From Nitrospinota bacterium (GTDB lineage: Bacteria > Nitrospinota_A > UBA7883 > JACRLM01): 7,760 bases of DNA. Position 1 is the first letter of the stretch. Each line of letters begins with the position of its first letter. A program made the translations under genes and the position numbers. The stretch covers positions 1 through 7,760 of the forward strand of contig JADGAO010000165.1 of assembly GCA_015231995.1 (NCBI GenBank), read 5' to 3'. Shown one piece after another: positions 1-6,526 of the stretch. The notes below the pieces were generated by a model, which was given only the letters and a program-made list of their open reading frames with translations, did no database searches and was not told the DNA's origin.

Positions 1-1
1 C

Positions 2-304
2 TTCGAGTTGTTCATCAAAGACGCTCTACTCAAGTTTCAAGGCTGGAACCGCCCGTCAACACAGTGGTTCAAGGCTGTTTTGAAAAACGATTACAAACGC
101 AAAAAGGCCGAGCGGGAGGAATATGTCCCGGTGTTTATCGAGTGGGACGAGGCAAACTTCGTGGCGAACAGGCCGCCGTATAACGGGTCGGGCCATTTCC
201 ACGCGCTCACCGGAGCCAACGGATTGATGAAAGTTCCGATCGGCGTAAAAGAGATCGGCGGTGGCGACATGCCGGAAGTCAAATTTATCAGAGGCGCAAT
301 CTGA
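2..304 (+). CDS. moeA: Molybdopterin molybdenumtransferase MoeA, C-terminal part (5' truncated by window)
   Basis: The frame is open from the first bases of the window and stops with TGA at 302-304, so this is the last ~100 codons of a longer gene. It opens with FELFIKDALLKFQG, which matches the segment MoeA proteins carry just before domain IV. It then runs through a C-terminal domain with a YNGSGHFHAL segment and the typical ANGLMKVPIGV stretch near the end. MoeA inserts molybdate into adenylylated molybdopterin in the cytoplasm, the last step of basic Moco assembly. Only the end of the molybdopterin-binding domain and domain IV are visible, so catalytic residues cannot be checked. The stop overlaps the moaA start by one base (TGATG), which supports co-translation with moaA and fits the Moco assignment. 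Confidence 0.88.
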   Translation, partial: FELFIKDALLKFQGWNRPSTQWFKAVLKNDYKRKKAEREEYVPVFIEWDEANFVANRPPYNGSGHFHALTGANGLMKVPIGVKEIGGGDMPEVKFIRGAI

Positions 305-1311
305 TGCAGGAAAACGCAACAACGCCGCTGATTGACCGGTTCAACCGCCGTATCGAATACCTCCGCATGTCGGTGACAAGCAGATGCAACCTTAGTTGCT
401 CGTACTGCGTCCCAGCGGGCAAACTTAGCGATAACGGCGGTTGCGACATGCTCAGTTTCCGCGACCTGCTTTTCATCGCAGACGTATTCGCCCGGCTTGG
501 CGTCCGCAAGGTTCGAGTGACCGGCGGCGAGCCGCTTGTGCGGAAGGGAATCGAAAAATTCATCGCGCAGTTGGCCGAAACTCCTGGCATTGACCGACTA
601 GCTCTCACAACCAACGGAGTCATGCTTGCCCAGATGGCCCACAGTCTCAAGAGCGCTGGCCTTAAGGCCGTCAACGTGAGCCTGGACACGTTCGACCGTG
701 AAAAATACGCAAGAGTGACCGGACACGACGGACTTAACAACGTGCTGTCAGGTCTGAACGCGGCCATTGACGCGGGAATCGAATCGGTGAAGCTTAACGT
801 CGTGGTCATGAAGGGCGTCAACGACGACGAGTTGGAAAAGTTCGCCGGATACACCATCCGCAACAAAATCCAGGTGCGTTTCATCGAGTTCATGCCGCAC
901 ACCAAAGGCGCGTGGAACGCCGGACAGTACATGCCGGTTGAGGATGTGAAAAAAAGGATCGAGGCTTTGGGCGCGCTGATACCCTGTAGCAGGGAGCAAT
1001 GGGGCGGCCCGGCGAGAATATACCGTCTGGATGGGGCGCAAGGCGAGATAGGGTTCATATCCGCAGTGAGCCGTCATTTCTGCTGGGAGTGCAACCGGCT
1101 CCGTATCACGGCGGATGGAAAGCTATTAACCTGCCTGTTCGAAGGGTCTGCCTTGGATTTGCGGAGCCTGCTGGAGTCCGGCGCGTCTGCGGAGCGCATA
1201 TCAACCGCGATAAAGGAGGCGCTGATGGGCAAGTGGGAAGCGCGGCCCGGATTCGACAGTAATGTAAATGACGCTCAGGGACAGGTGGCCATGCGTCACA
1301 TAGGCGGCTGA
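304..1311 (+). CDS. moaA: GTP 3',8-cyclase MoaA (radical SAM)
   Basis: This 335-residue protein has the usual MoaA length. The radical-SAM cluster motif is C28-x3-C32-x2-C35 within TSRCNLSCSYC, followed by GGEP at 74-77, SLDT at 126-129 and RFIEFMP at 192-198. The second 4Fe-4S cluster, which binds the substrate GTP, is given by C260, C263 and C277 in FCWECNRLRITADGKLLTC. The chain ends in Gly-Gly (334-335), the C-terminal tail required in MoaA. Together with MoaC, which is not in this window, it converts GTP to cyclic pyranopterin monophosphate, the first step of Moco synthesis. The ATG start overlaps the moeA stop, and an AGAGG ribosome-binding site sits at 290-294. All key residues I can check are present. 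Confidence 0.97.
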   Translation: MQENATTPLIDRFNRRIEYLRMSVTSRCNLSCSYCVPAGKLSDNGGCDMLSFRDLLFIADVFARLGVRKVRVTGGEPLVRKGIEKFIAQLAETPGIDRLALTTNGVMLAQMAHSLKSAGLKAVNVSLDTFDREKYARVTGHDGLNNVLSGLNAAIDAGIESVKLNVVVMKGVNDDELEKFAGYTIRNKIQVRFIEFMPHTKGAWNAGQYMPVEDVKKRIEALGALIPCSREQWGGPARIYRLDGAQGEIGFISAVSRHFCWECNRLRITADGKLLTCLFEGSALDLRSLLESGASAERISTAIKEALMGKWEARPGFDSNVNDAQGQVAMRHIGG

Positions 1312-1343
1312 CCACGCGCGTATTTTGTGAGATAAACTTCGTC

Positions 1344-1595
1344 ATGGCAAGATTACGGTTGTTCGCGGCTGTCCGGGAGAAAGCTGGCGTGGACGCGCTT
1401 GATGTCGCGCTGGCGGAGCCGCTTCCACTGCGGGATTTTTTAACGCTCGCCTCCGAAAAGGCAGGAGTCGCTCTGCCGGTCATCATGAACAACTCCCTCC
1501 TTTACGCAATCAACGGCAATGTGCGCGGCCTTGATTCCCCCGTCGGCCCGTCCGACGAGGTGGCTGTCCTGCCCCCGATGTCCGGCGGGGTGTGA
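1344..1595 (+). CDS. moaD: Molybdopterin synthase sulfur carrier subunit MoaD, with unusual C-terminus
   Basis: This 83-residue ubiquitin-like protein starts MARLRLFAAVREKAG, a standard MoaD opening, and contains NGNVRGLDSPVGPSDEVAVLPPMSGG near its end. MoaD carries sulfur as a thiocarboxylate on its C-terminal glycine and donates it to MoaE. It is 32 bases downstream of moaA and one base upstream of the moaE ATG (TGACATG). The oddity is the end: codons 1584-1592 read GGC GGG GTG before TGA, so the protein ends SGGV, not SGG. A blocked diglycine could not be adenylated directly, so either the valine is trimmed or the base call is wrong. Skipping one G in the GGGG run at 1587-1590 would read through into moaE in frame. 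No strong ribosome-binding site is visible, so coupling to moaA is likely. Confidence 0.9.
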   Translation: MARLRLFAAVREKAGVDALDVALAEPLPLRDFLTLASEKAGVALPVIMNNSLLYAINGNVRGLDSPVGPSDEVAVLPPMSGGV

Positions 1596-1596
1596 C

Positions 1597-2013
1597 ATGG
1601 CGCGAATACAGAAAGAGGATTTCGACGCCGCCGTAGAAATCCGCCGCCTGACTGCAAACGATTATCGCGTAGGCGGGATTGTCACATTCATCGGCGTGGC
1701 GCGGGGCGAGTCGCGCGGGGAGGATATCGTCCGTCTGGAATTCGAATGCTACCCGGAGATGGCCGAAAAGGAGTTGAACAGGCTCGAAGAGGAGGCCCGC
1801 GTAAGGTTCGACATTCTCAACTGCCTCGTCATTCACCGAGTCGGCGAAATCCCGGCGGGCGCCAACATTGTGCTTATAGTCGTAACCTCTGTCCACAGGG
1901 CGCAAGCGTTCGACGCATGCGAGTGGCTGATTGACGAACTCAAAAAGCGCGTACCCATCTGGAAAAAAGAATACGCCCATTCGGGAGCCTGGTGGGTTGA
2001 AGACCATCCGTAA
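1597..2013 (+). CDS. moaE: Molybdopterin synthase catalytic subunit MoaE
   Basis: MoaE forms a heterotetramer with MoaD and inserts two sulfurs into cyclic pyranopterin monophosphate to make the dithiolene of molybdopterin. The 138-residue protein shows the family signatures in order: GGIVTFIGVARG (26-37), LEFECYPEMAEKEL (47-60), HRVGEIPAG (80-88), SVHRAQAF (98-105) and the active-site region DELKKRVPIWKKE (113-125) with its conserved lysines. The frame is open further upstream to a GTG at 1519, but those 26 codons overlap moaD and give a cysteine/proline-rich stretch with no MoaE homology. I therefore take ATG 1597, where the family sequence begins. A G-rich stretch (GGCGGGG) at 1584-1590 can serve as ribosome-binding site. 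Length is normal and nothing is missing. Confidence 0.95.
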   Translation: MARIQKEDFDAAVEIRRLTANDYRVGGIVTFIGVARGESRGEDIVRLEFECYPEMAEKELNRLEEEARVRFDILNCLVIHRVGEIPAGANIVLIVVTSVHRAQAFDACEWLIDELKKRVPIWKKEYAHSGAWWVEDHP

Positions 2014-2037
2014 ATCCGTGAAAGCGTCGGGCCTTCC

Positions 2038-2637
2038 ATGAACGCAAGCAATACCCCCATCGCCATTCTTGCAGGCGGGAAAAGCAGGCGGATGGGTCGC
2101 GACAAGGCGTTTGTGGAGCTGGATGGAACGCCGATGATCCAATGGGTAATTACAGCGGTGAAAGAATGTTCCGTCAATCCGCTCATCATCGCAAACGAGC
2201 CGGACAGATACGGCGGCTTCGGACTTCCGGTCTATCCAGACATCGTTCCCGGCATGGGGCCGTTATCCGGGCTTCATACCGCCTTTAGCGTGACCGGGGC
2301 CGACAGGGTGATGATCGTATCGTGCGACTCGCCGCTTGTAACGCCGGATGTAATAAATTTGATACTTAATTATCAATTCAACGGAGCGGAGGCCGTGATT
2401 CCATTCGTTGACGGACGCGAGCAGGGCCTGATGGCCGTTTATGCGAGAAGCGGGATTGAACGCTTCGCAGACCGCATCGCATCGGCGTCAATAATGTTCG
2501 ACGAATTTCGGCTGGGACTGAACAGAATTTTCATCACAGAGGACGAGCTTCGCAAGGTTGATCCGTTTTTGCTGGCATTTTTAAACGTGAACACGCCGGA
2601 GGATATAGACGCGGCGGTCAGAAGTTTACCTAAATAA
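2038..2637 (+). CDS. mobA: Molybdenum cofactor guanylyltransferase MobA
   Basis: MobA transfers GMP from GTP to Mo-molybdopterin, making the MGD cofactor used by DMSO-reductase-family enzymes such as nitrate reductases and formate dehydrogenases. The 199-residue protein has the nucleotidyltransferase signature LAGGKSRRMGRDKA at 11-24, YPDIVPGMGPLSGL at 66-79 with a likely metal/nucleotide-binding Asp68, CDSP at 96-99, and NVNTPED at 183-189 near the end, all typical of MobA. It begins 24 bases after moaE with no clear ribosome-binding site, so it is probably the last gene of the same transcript. Its presence implies that the host has at least one MGD-dependent oxidoreductase. A CTP-using MocA relative is less likely given the length, the motifs and the Moco context. 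Confidence 0.93.
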   Translation: MNASNTPIAILAGGKSRRMGRDKAFVELDGTPMIQWVITAVKECSVNPLIIANEPDRYGGFGLPVYPDIVPGMGPLSGLHTAFSVTGADRVMIVSCDSPLVTPDVINLILNYQFNGAEAVIPFVDGREQGLMAVYARSGIERFADRIASASIMFDEFRLGLNRIFITEDELRKVDPFLLAFLNVNTPEDIDAAVRSLPK

Positions 2638-2966
2638 GACGCTTGATACGCATAGCGTGGAGAGTCATGCCTTCCCGTCCGAATAGACGTTCTGCTTAGG
2701 GCGACCCGGTGGGTTTGGCCCCCTGACAAGGGGGCGGCGAACGATAGTGAGCGGGGGTTTCTTGAACTACCCCTTTACCCCCTTTATCATGGGGACAGAT
2801 TAAGAAGGGCGACCCACCGGGTCGCCCCTACAAAACGTTGAGAGCGAAGCATCCGTAGTTTGTTTAGCGGACGACTACCTTCCCATCGACAAAAATCACC
2901 TGATATAAAGCATTCCGGTGTATTCTATTTCCATGAGAAGGTCGTATCGAAGGGATATGCGAGAAA
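2638..2966. other. Non-coding spacer between Moco operon and toxin-antitoxin pair
   Basis: These 329 bases contain no reading frame that looks like a protein. The central part (2697-2830) is the palindromic element listed separately. Just after the mobA stop there is only a weak 5-bp hairpin (acgct/agcgt, 10-base loop), which I would not call a terminator. The right part (2831-2966) must hold the promoter of the DUF433 gene. There is an AT-rich tract at 2901-2928, but no convincing -35/-10 pair with proper spacing. Confidence 0.6.
2697..2830. repeat. Palindrome-rich MITE/REP-like element with 16-bp inverted ends
   Basis: A 16-bp segment at 2699-2714 (gggcgacccggtgggt) reappears as its exact reverse complement at 2812-2827. 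The right arm also folds on itself (gggcgaccc/gggtcgccc, 2807-2827, 3-base loop). Inside lie a G/C hairpin at 2718-2735 (gccccct, loop gaca, agggggc) and further G-run/C-run pairs at about 2752-2756, 2778-2782 and 2791-2794. TA lies on each side (2697-2698 and 2829-2830), as would be left by a Tc1/mariner/IS630-type insertion, though TA is too short to prove it. There is no coding frame, so the element would be non-autonomous. Alternatives are a REP-type repeat family or a structured terminator region after mobA. It is seen once here, so repeat-family status is inferred. Confidence 0.5.
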
Positions 2967-3197
2967 ATGATTCAATTTGACCGTATTACCCAACAACCCG
3001 ACGTAATGGGCGGCAAGCCCTGCATTCGTGGAATGAGAGTCACTGTCGGCATGATTGTCGGACAGGTGGCCGCCGGGCATGCTGTTGACGAGTTACTCAA
3101 GGAATACCCCTATCTTGAACGCGAGGATATTTCCCAGGCTCTTCGTTATGCCGCATGGTTGGCCGAGGAACGCGAGGTTGTGCTGGTAAAAGCATGA
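2967..3197 (+). CDS. DUF433 family protein, putative antitoxin
   Basis: This 76-residue protein matches the DUF433 pattern along its whole length: FDRITQQPDVMGGKPCIRGMRVTV (4-27), then a helical half with AAGHAVDELLKEYPYL and REDISQALRYAAWLA. The conserved core is G15-G16-K17-P18, I20, R21 and R24. DUF433 proteins have a winged-helix-like fold and are commonly found directly upstream of PIN-like DUF5615 proteins, where they act or are predicted to act as VapB-type antitoxins. Here it ends one base before the DUF5615 start, the expected layout. A purine-rich aaggga at 2950-2955 upstream of the ATG is a plausible but somewhat distant ribosome-binding site. Autoregulation by promoter binding would fit the family but no operator is evident. 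Confidence 0.85.
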   Translation: MIQFDRITQQPDVMGGKPCIRGMRVTVGMIVGQVAAGHAVDELLKEYPYLEREDISQALRYAAWLAEEREVVLVKA

Positions 3198-3198
3198 C

Positions 3199-3570
3199 AT
3201 GAAACTGCTCCTCGACATGAACCTGTCTCCGCGTTGGGTGGAACTTTTCAACACTTCGGAACTGCCAGCGCTGCATTGGTCATCGATAGGGCCAGCCAAT
3301 GCGCGGGATTCTGAAATAATGGCTTATGCGGCGACGAACGATTTCGTCATTCTGACTCAAGACATGGATTTCAGCTCAATCCTGGCCGCGACACAAGGCG
3401 GCAAACCAAGCGTTGTGCAATTACGGGCGGATGACATCAACCCTGGCGTTATTGGGAAGCAAGTAATCACCGCCCTTCAGCAAATGAGCGCTGAATTAAA
3501 AGAAGGGGCCTTGATGACCATTGAACCTGATCGCCACCGCATACGCCTACTGCCACTTAAAACAAAATAG
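3199..3570 (+). CDS. DUF5615 PIN-like protein, putative ribonuclease toxin
   Basis: This 123-residue protein has the pattern of the DUF5615 (Mut7-C/PIN-like) family. MKLLLDMNLSP opens with acidic D6. ARDSEIMAYAA carries D37 and E39. FVILTQDMDFSSIL carries D55 and D57. PSVVQLR follows in the next strand. These acidic positions correspond to the metal-binding residues of PIN-type RNases, so an RNase toxin is a reasonable prediction, although activity of this family is less well documented than for classical VapC. The ATG is one base past the DUF433 stop (TGACATG), with no strong ribosome-binding site, pointing to translational coupling to the antitoxin. Length and residues look intact. The target RNA cannot be inferred from the sequence. 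Confidence 0.82.
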   Translation: MKLLLDMNLSPRWVELFNTSELPALHWSSIGPANARDSEIMAYAATNDFVILTQDMDFSSILAATQGGKPSVVQLRADDINPGVIGKQVITALQQMSAELKEGALMTIEPDRHRIRLLPLKTK

Positions 3571-3640
3571 CTGAAAGAATCTTTTCTACCTCACCCTTTC
3601 GCGCCTGTTCTGCTCACTCCAAACTTTCGCAGAATCTGTA

Positions 3641-3654
3641 ATGGGATATCCCAT
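3641..3654. promoter_or_regulatory. 14-bp perfect palindrome, possible operator upstream of the SNF2 gene
   Basis: The segment atgggatatcccat equals its own reverse complement. It lies in the 270-base gap between the DUF5615 and SNF2 genes and is followed by two copies of catgatt at 3661-3667 and 3671-3677, spaced exactly ten bases apart. Symmetry plus helical-turn spacing suggests a protein-binding site, perhaps for a dimeric regulator. A weak sigma70-like pair lies downstream (ttgcag 3752-3757, 16-base spacer, tacaat 3774-3779). No regulator is identified, so this is a suggestion only. Confidence 0.3.
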
Positions 3655-3840
3655 ATACCTCATGATTTTACATGATTGTGGCATATTTTGATCGTCATGG
3701 CTCAAGATAAATCCATGTAATAGTGGATCGGGACATCCGTTCGAGGTGTTCTTGCAGAAAAACGGCTATGCTGTACAATTGCAAAAAGTCTTACAATACC
3801 TGGCGAAAAAGGGATATCTCACATTTAGAGGAATGAGACG

Positions 3841-6510
3841 ATGCCGGTGATTTCCCTTTCCCCTCACAAAAAACTGTATATAGAAGGCGATGACCTTGAA
3901 AAGCATCCAGACTTGGTCCGCGCATTTCAGAGAGGATCAGGACATGGCCTTCTAGCCCTCGATGTCGGTTCCGGCCTGGTTACAGAACAAGACACATTCG
4001 CGTATTGGAAAGATTTTGCGCGGCTTTATTTATCGCTATTTGCATCCACTCCGAATCTTGAAAACCATGAGTTGACCATCGCCCCAATTCACATTGAACC
4101 TCACCCTGATGACACAAGCCGGATGCTGATGACCGTTCCGCCAATGAAGGGCGCCGAGTATGTCAATGAAGAATGTTTATCGTCTCTTTGGCTGGAGATG
4201 GAGGAGGCGCTAAGAACCGAGATTATCGAGTACGGCAAAGATATTCCTTCTTTCTTTTCCGCAAGACACTCCGGCTGGAGTTTGCTGGGCCGCGTTTGCT
4301 TTCACCTGGCGGAAAACAAGAACTCCAAAGAGACCCCCTTCGCATTTTTGGCCACTTACGCCCATCGGGCGTCAAAAGATGGCAAAGCCCAGCATCTGCC
4401 GTTAAGCCGCGCCCTGGAAGAGTATGCCGGAGCAAAACAAAAAAGTATCTTATTGAGGCTTCTTTCTCCGATTCATAAGGCGTCGCTGGAAAGTTCTTTT
4501 ATCAAAGAATACGTGGATTCGGGGGATATTTTCCATCCAATGGCCTGGACCTCGAAGGAGACCTATCAATTCCTGAAGAATATCCCCATATTTGAAAAGG
4601 CCGGCGTCGTTGTCCGGGTTCCAAACTGGTGGAAGGCCAAGCAGGCCAACCGCCCCCAGGTAGCCATTCGTCTCGGCGAGAAGACGCCAAGCGGTATCGG
4701 GTTTGACGCTTTGGTCGATTTTTCTATGTCGGTCATGCTAGGGCAAGACGAACTGAATGAAAAAGAGATTCAGGATTTATTAAATCAAAGCGACAACCTT
4801 GTTTTTTTTAAAGGCCAGTGGGTCGAGGTTGATAAAGACAAGTTTAACGACATATTGTCCAAATGGAAATCCGTCGCCAGGTCAGTCAAAGATGGTGGAG
4901 TGACCTTCGCCGAAGGAATGCGTTGGCTCGCTGGCGTTGGCGAAGCCATGTCAGACGCCGACACGAAAGACGTTCAATCGCTCACCCGCATTATTCCCGG
5001 GAAATGGCTAACCCGGACGCTTGAACATATTCGTAGCCCGGAAGCCGGTCGCCTGGCCGGAAAGATTCTGGGAGCCAATCTCAAAGCGGAGCTACGGCAT
5101 TATCAACGCCAGGGAGTTCATTGGCTCAGCCTGTTGAACCAAATGCGGCTGGGGGTGATTCTTGCCGACGATATGGGTTTAGGGAAAACGATCCAGGTTA
5201 TTTCCCTGCTACTGCTCAAGCGGCATTCATCGAATGAAAGGCCCAAATCCCTGCTCGTCGCTCCTGCGTCCCTGCTTGGAAATTGGAAGGCGGAACTCGA
5301 CCGCTTTGCGCCGTCGTTAAAATACTGGATCGCGCATCCATCAGGCCAAGGGAACAAAAAGCCGGAGAACATGGCGTTTGATCTCGCCATTACGACCTAT
5401 GGTTCCGTTGCGCGTTTGCCATGGTTGTCCGAACAAGAATGGGACATCATCGTCGCCGATGAGGCTCAAGCTATTAAAAATCCCACAGCCAAGCAGACAA
5501 AGGCGATTAAAGAGCTAAGGGGCGGACACAAGATTGCGTTGACCGGCACCCCCGTGGAAAACCATCTTACCGATCTTTGGTCTTTATTTGATTTCGTATC
5601 TCCCGGCCTCCTTGGTTCCGCCAAATATTTAGAGACATTCGTCAAAAAGAAGAATAAGGAAGGCGATAGCCCTTACGCCCATTTGCGTCAGCTTGTCCGC
5701 CCGTACATTTTAAGGCGGCTTAAAACCGACAAGAGCGTAATCAGCGACCTTCCTGACAAGACCGAAATGAAGTCCTACTGCCAGTTGTCCAAAGCCCAGA
5801 TCGCCCTCTATCAAAAGTCCGTCGAATCGCTGGCAAAGGATATTGTCAGCGCTGACGGGATCAAACGGCGCGGTATCATCCTTTCTTACCTTATGCGGTT
5901 CAAGCAGATTTGCAACCACCCTTCCCAGTTTGTGAAACGGGCCGATTTTCCGATCCATGAAAGCGGCAAATTTTTGAGGCTCAAAGAAATTTGCGATATC
6001 ATTTCCGAAAAACAGGAAAAGGCGCTGGTGTTCACTCAGTTTAAAGAGATGACCGAACCTCTTCACGATTTTTTGCGGACGGTATTCGGCAAAAACGGCC
6101 TTGTTTTACATGGCGGCACACAAATCAAAAAGCGCTCGGAGATGGTAGCGGCCTTCCAGGCAGATGACGGTCCCCCCTTCTTTGTATTATCGCTCAAAGC
6201 GGGAGGAACGGGATTGAATCTCACTGCGGCGGCGCATGTGATTCACTTCGACCGTTGGTGGAATCCGGCGGTTGAGAACCAGGCCACGGACCGCGCTTTC
6301 AGGATCGGTCAGAAAAAAAACGTTCTGGTTCACAAGTTTATTTGCGAAGGAACGCTGGAGGGTAAAATTGACGCGCTTATTGAATCCAAGCAGAGCTTGT
6401 CTCGGGAACTGCTGGAAGGCGATGATGGCGTATTGCTTACCGAACTGCCCAACGATGAATTGCTGAAAATCGTAGCCCTGGATATAAACTCTGCTGTTGG
6501 CGAACCATAA
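3841..6510 (+). CDS. SNF2-family ATPase/helicase with SNF2-associated N-terminal region
   Basis: This 889-residue protein is a bacterial SNF2/Rad54-like DNA translocase. The N-terminal half (about 1-410) includes a SNF2-helicase-associated region (DUF3670-like) around 241-336, seen in AGVVVRVPNWW, LVDFSMSVMLGQDELNEKEI and LVFFKGQWVEVD. The ATPase core starts at the Q-motif-like LRHYQRQGVHWL (418-429). It contains motif I DDMGLGKT (443-450), Ia LLVAPASLLGNW (471-482), motif II DEAQ (540-543), motif III LTGTP (567-571), motif IV ALVFTQF (728-734), motif V AGGTGLNL (787-794) and motif VI QATDRAFRIGQ (814-824). All ATPase motifs look intact. An in-frame TAG at 3826-3828 and a good AGAGGA ribosome-binding site at 3827-3832 fix the ATG. 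The SWIM gene follows after 16 bases. Likely role: ATP-driven remodelling of protein-DNA complexes. No nuclease or methylase domain is fused, and the biological pathway is unknown. Confidence 0.95.
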   Translation: MPVISLSPHKKLYIEGDDLEKHPDLVRAFQRGSGHGLLALDVGSGLVTEQDTFAYWKDFARLYLSLFASTPNLENHELTIAPIHIEPHPDDTSRMLMTVPPMKGAEYVNEECLSSLWLEMEEALRTEIIEYGKDIPSFFSARHSGWSLLGRVCFHLAENKNSKETPFAFLATYAHRASKDGKAQHLPLSRALEEYAGAKQKSILLRLLSPIHKASLESSFIKEYVDSGDIFHPMAWTSKETYQFLKNIPIFEKAGVVVRVPNWWKAKQANRPQVAIRLGEKTPSGIGFDALVDFSMSVMLGQDELNEKEIQDLLNQSDNLVFFKGQWVEVDKDKFNDILSKWKSVARSVKDGGVTFAEGMRWLAGVGEAMSDADTKDVQSLTRIIPGKWLTRTLEHIRSPEAGRLAGKILGANLKAELRHYQRQGVHWLSLLNQMRLGVILADDMGLGKTIQVISLLLLKRHSSNERPKSLLVAPASLLGNWKAELDRFAPSLKYWIAHPSGQGNKKPENMAFDLAITTYGSVARLPWLSEQEWDIIVADEAQAIKNPTAKQTKAIKELRGGHKIALTGTPVENHLTDLWSLFDFVSPGLLGSAKYLETFVKKKNKEGDSPYAHLRQLVRPYILRRLKTDKSVISDLPDKTEMKSYCQLSKAQIALYQKSVESLAKDIVSADGIKRRGIILSYLMRFKQICNHPSQFVKRADFPIHESGKFLRLKEICDIISEKQEKALVFTQFKEMTEPLHDFLRTVFGKNGLVLHGGTQIKKRSEMVAAFQADDGPPFFVLSLKAGGTGLNLTAAAHVIHFDRWWNPAVENQATDRAFRIGQKKNVLVHKFICEGTLEGKIDALIESKQSLSRELLEGDDGVLLTELPNDELLKIVALDINSAVGEP

Positions 6511-6526
6511 TTGATTTGGAGCAAAC

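Noticed and set aside
288..1058. A 256-codon minus-strand open frame opposite moaA
   Set aside because: It is antisense to a gene with every MoaA motif intact, and its translation is Ser/Pro/Arg-rich with no domain-like pattern. It is a shadow of the moaA codon structure.
1519..1596. A GTG start at 1519 that would lengthen MoaE by 26 residues
   Set aside because: The added stretch overlaps moaD, is Cys/Pro/Arg-rich and matches nothing in MoaE. ATG 1597 is where family similarity begins.
1510..2142. A 210-codon minus-strand open frame opposite moaE and the start of mobA
   Set aside because: It spans two well-supported genes on the other strand and shows no recognisable motif.
2638..2662. Hairpin acgct/agcgt just after mobA as an intrinsic terminator
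   Set aside because: The stem is only 5 bp with a 10-base loop and is not followed by a T run.
2886..2926. Promoter for the DUF433 gene (tcgaca 2886-2891 with tataaa 2904-2909, or tattct 2921-2926)
   Set aside because: The first pair has a 12-base spacer, and the second -10 candidate has no fitting -35 at 16-18 bases. A promoter must exist, but I cannot place it.
3571..3600. Terminator after the DUF5615 gene (gaaaga/tcttttc)
   Set aside because: The arms are mismatched, A/T-only and nearly without a loop, so no stable hairpin is expected.
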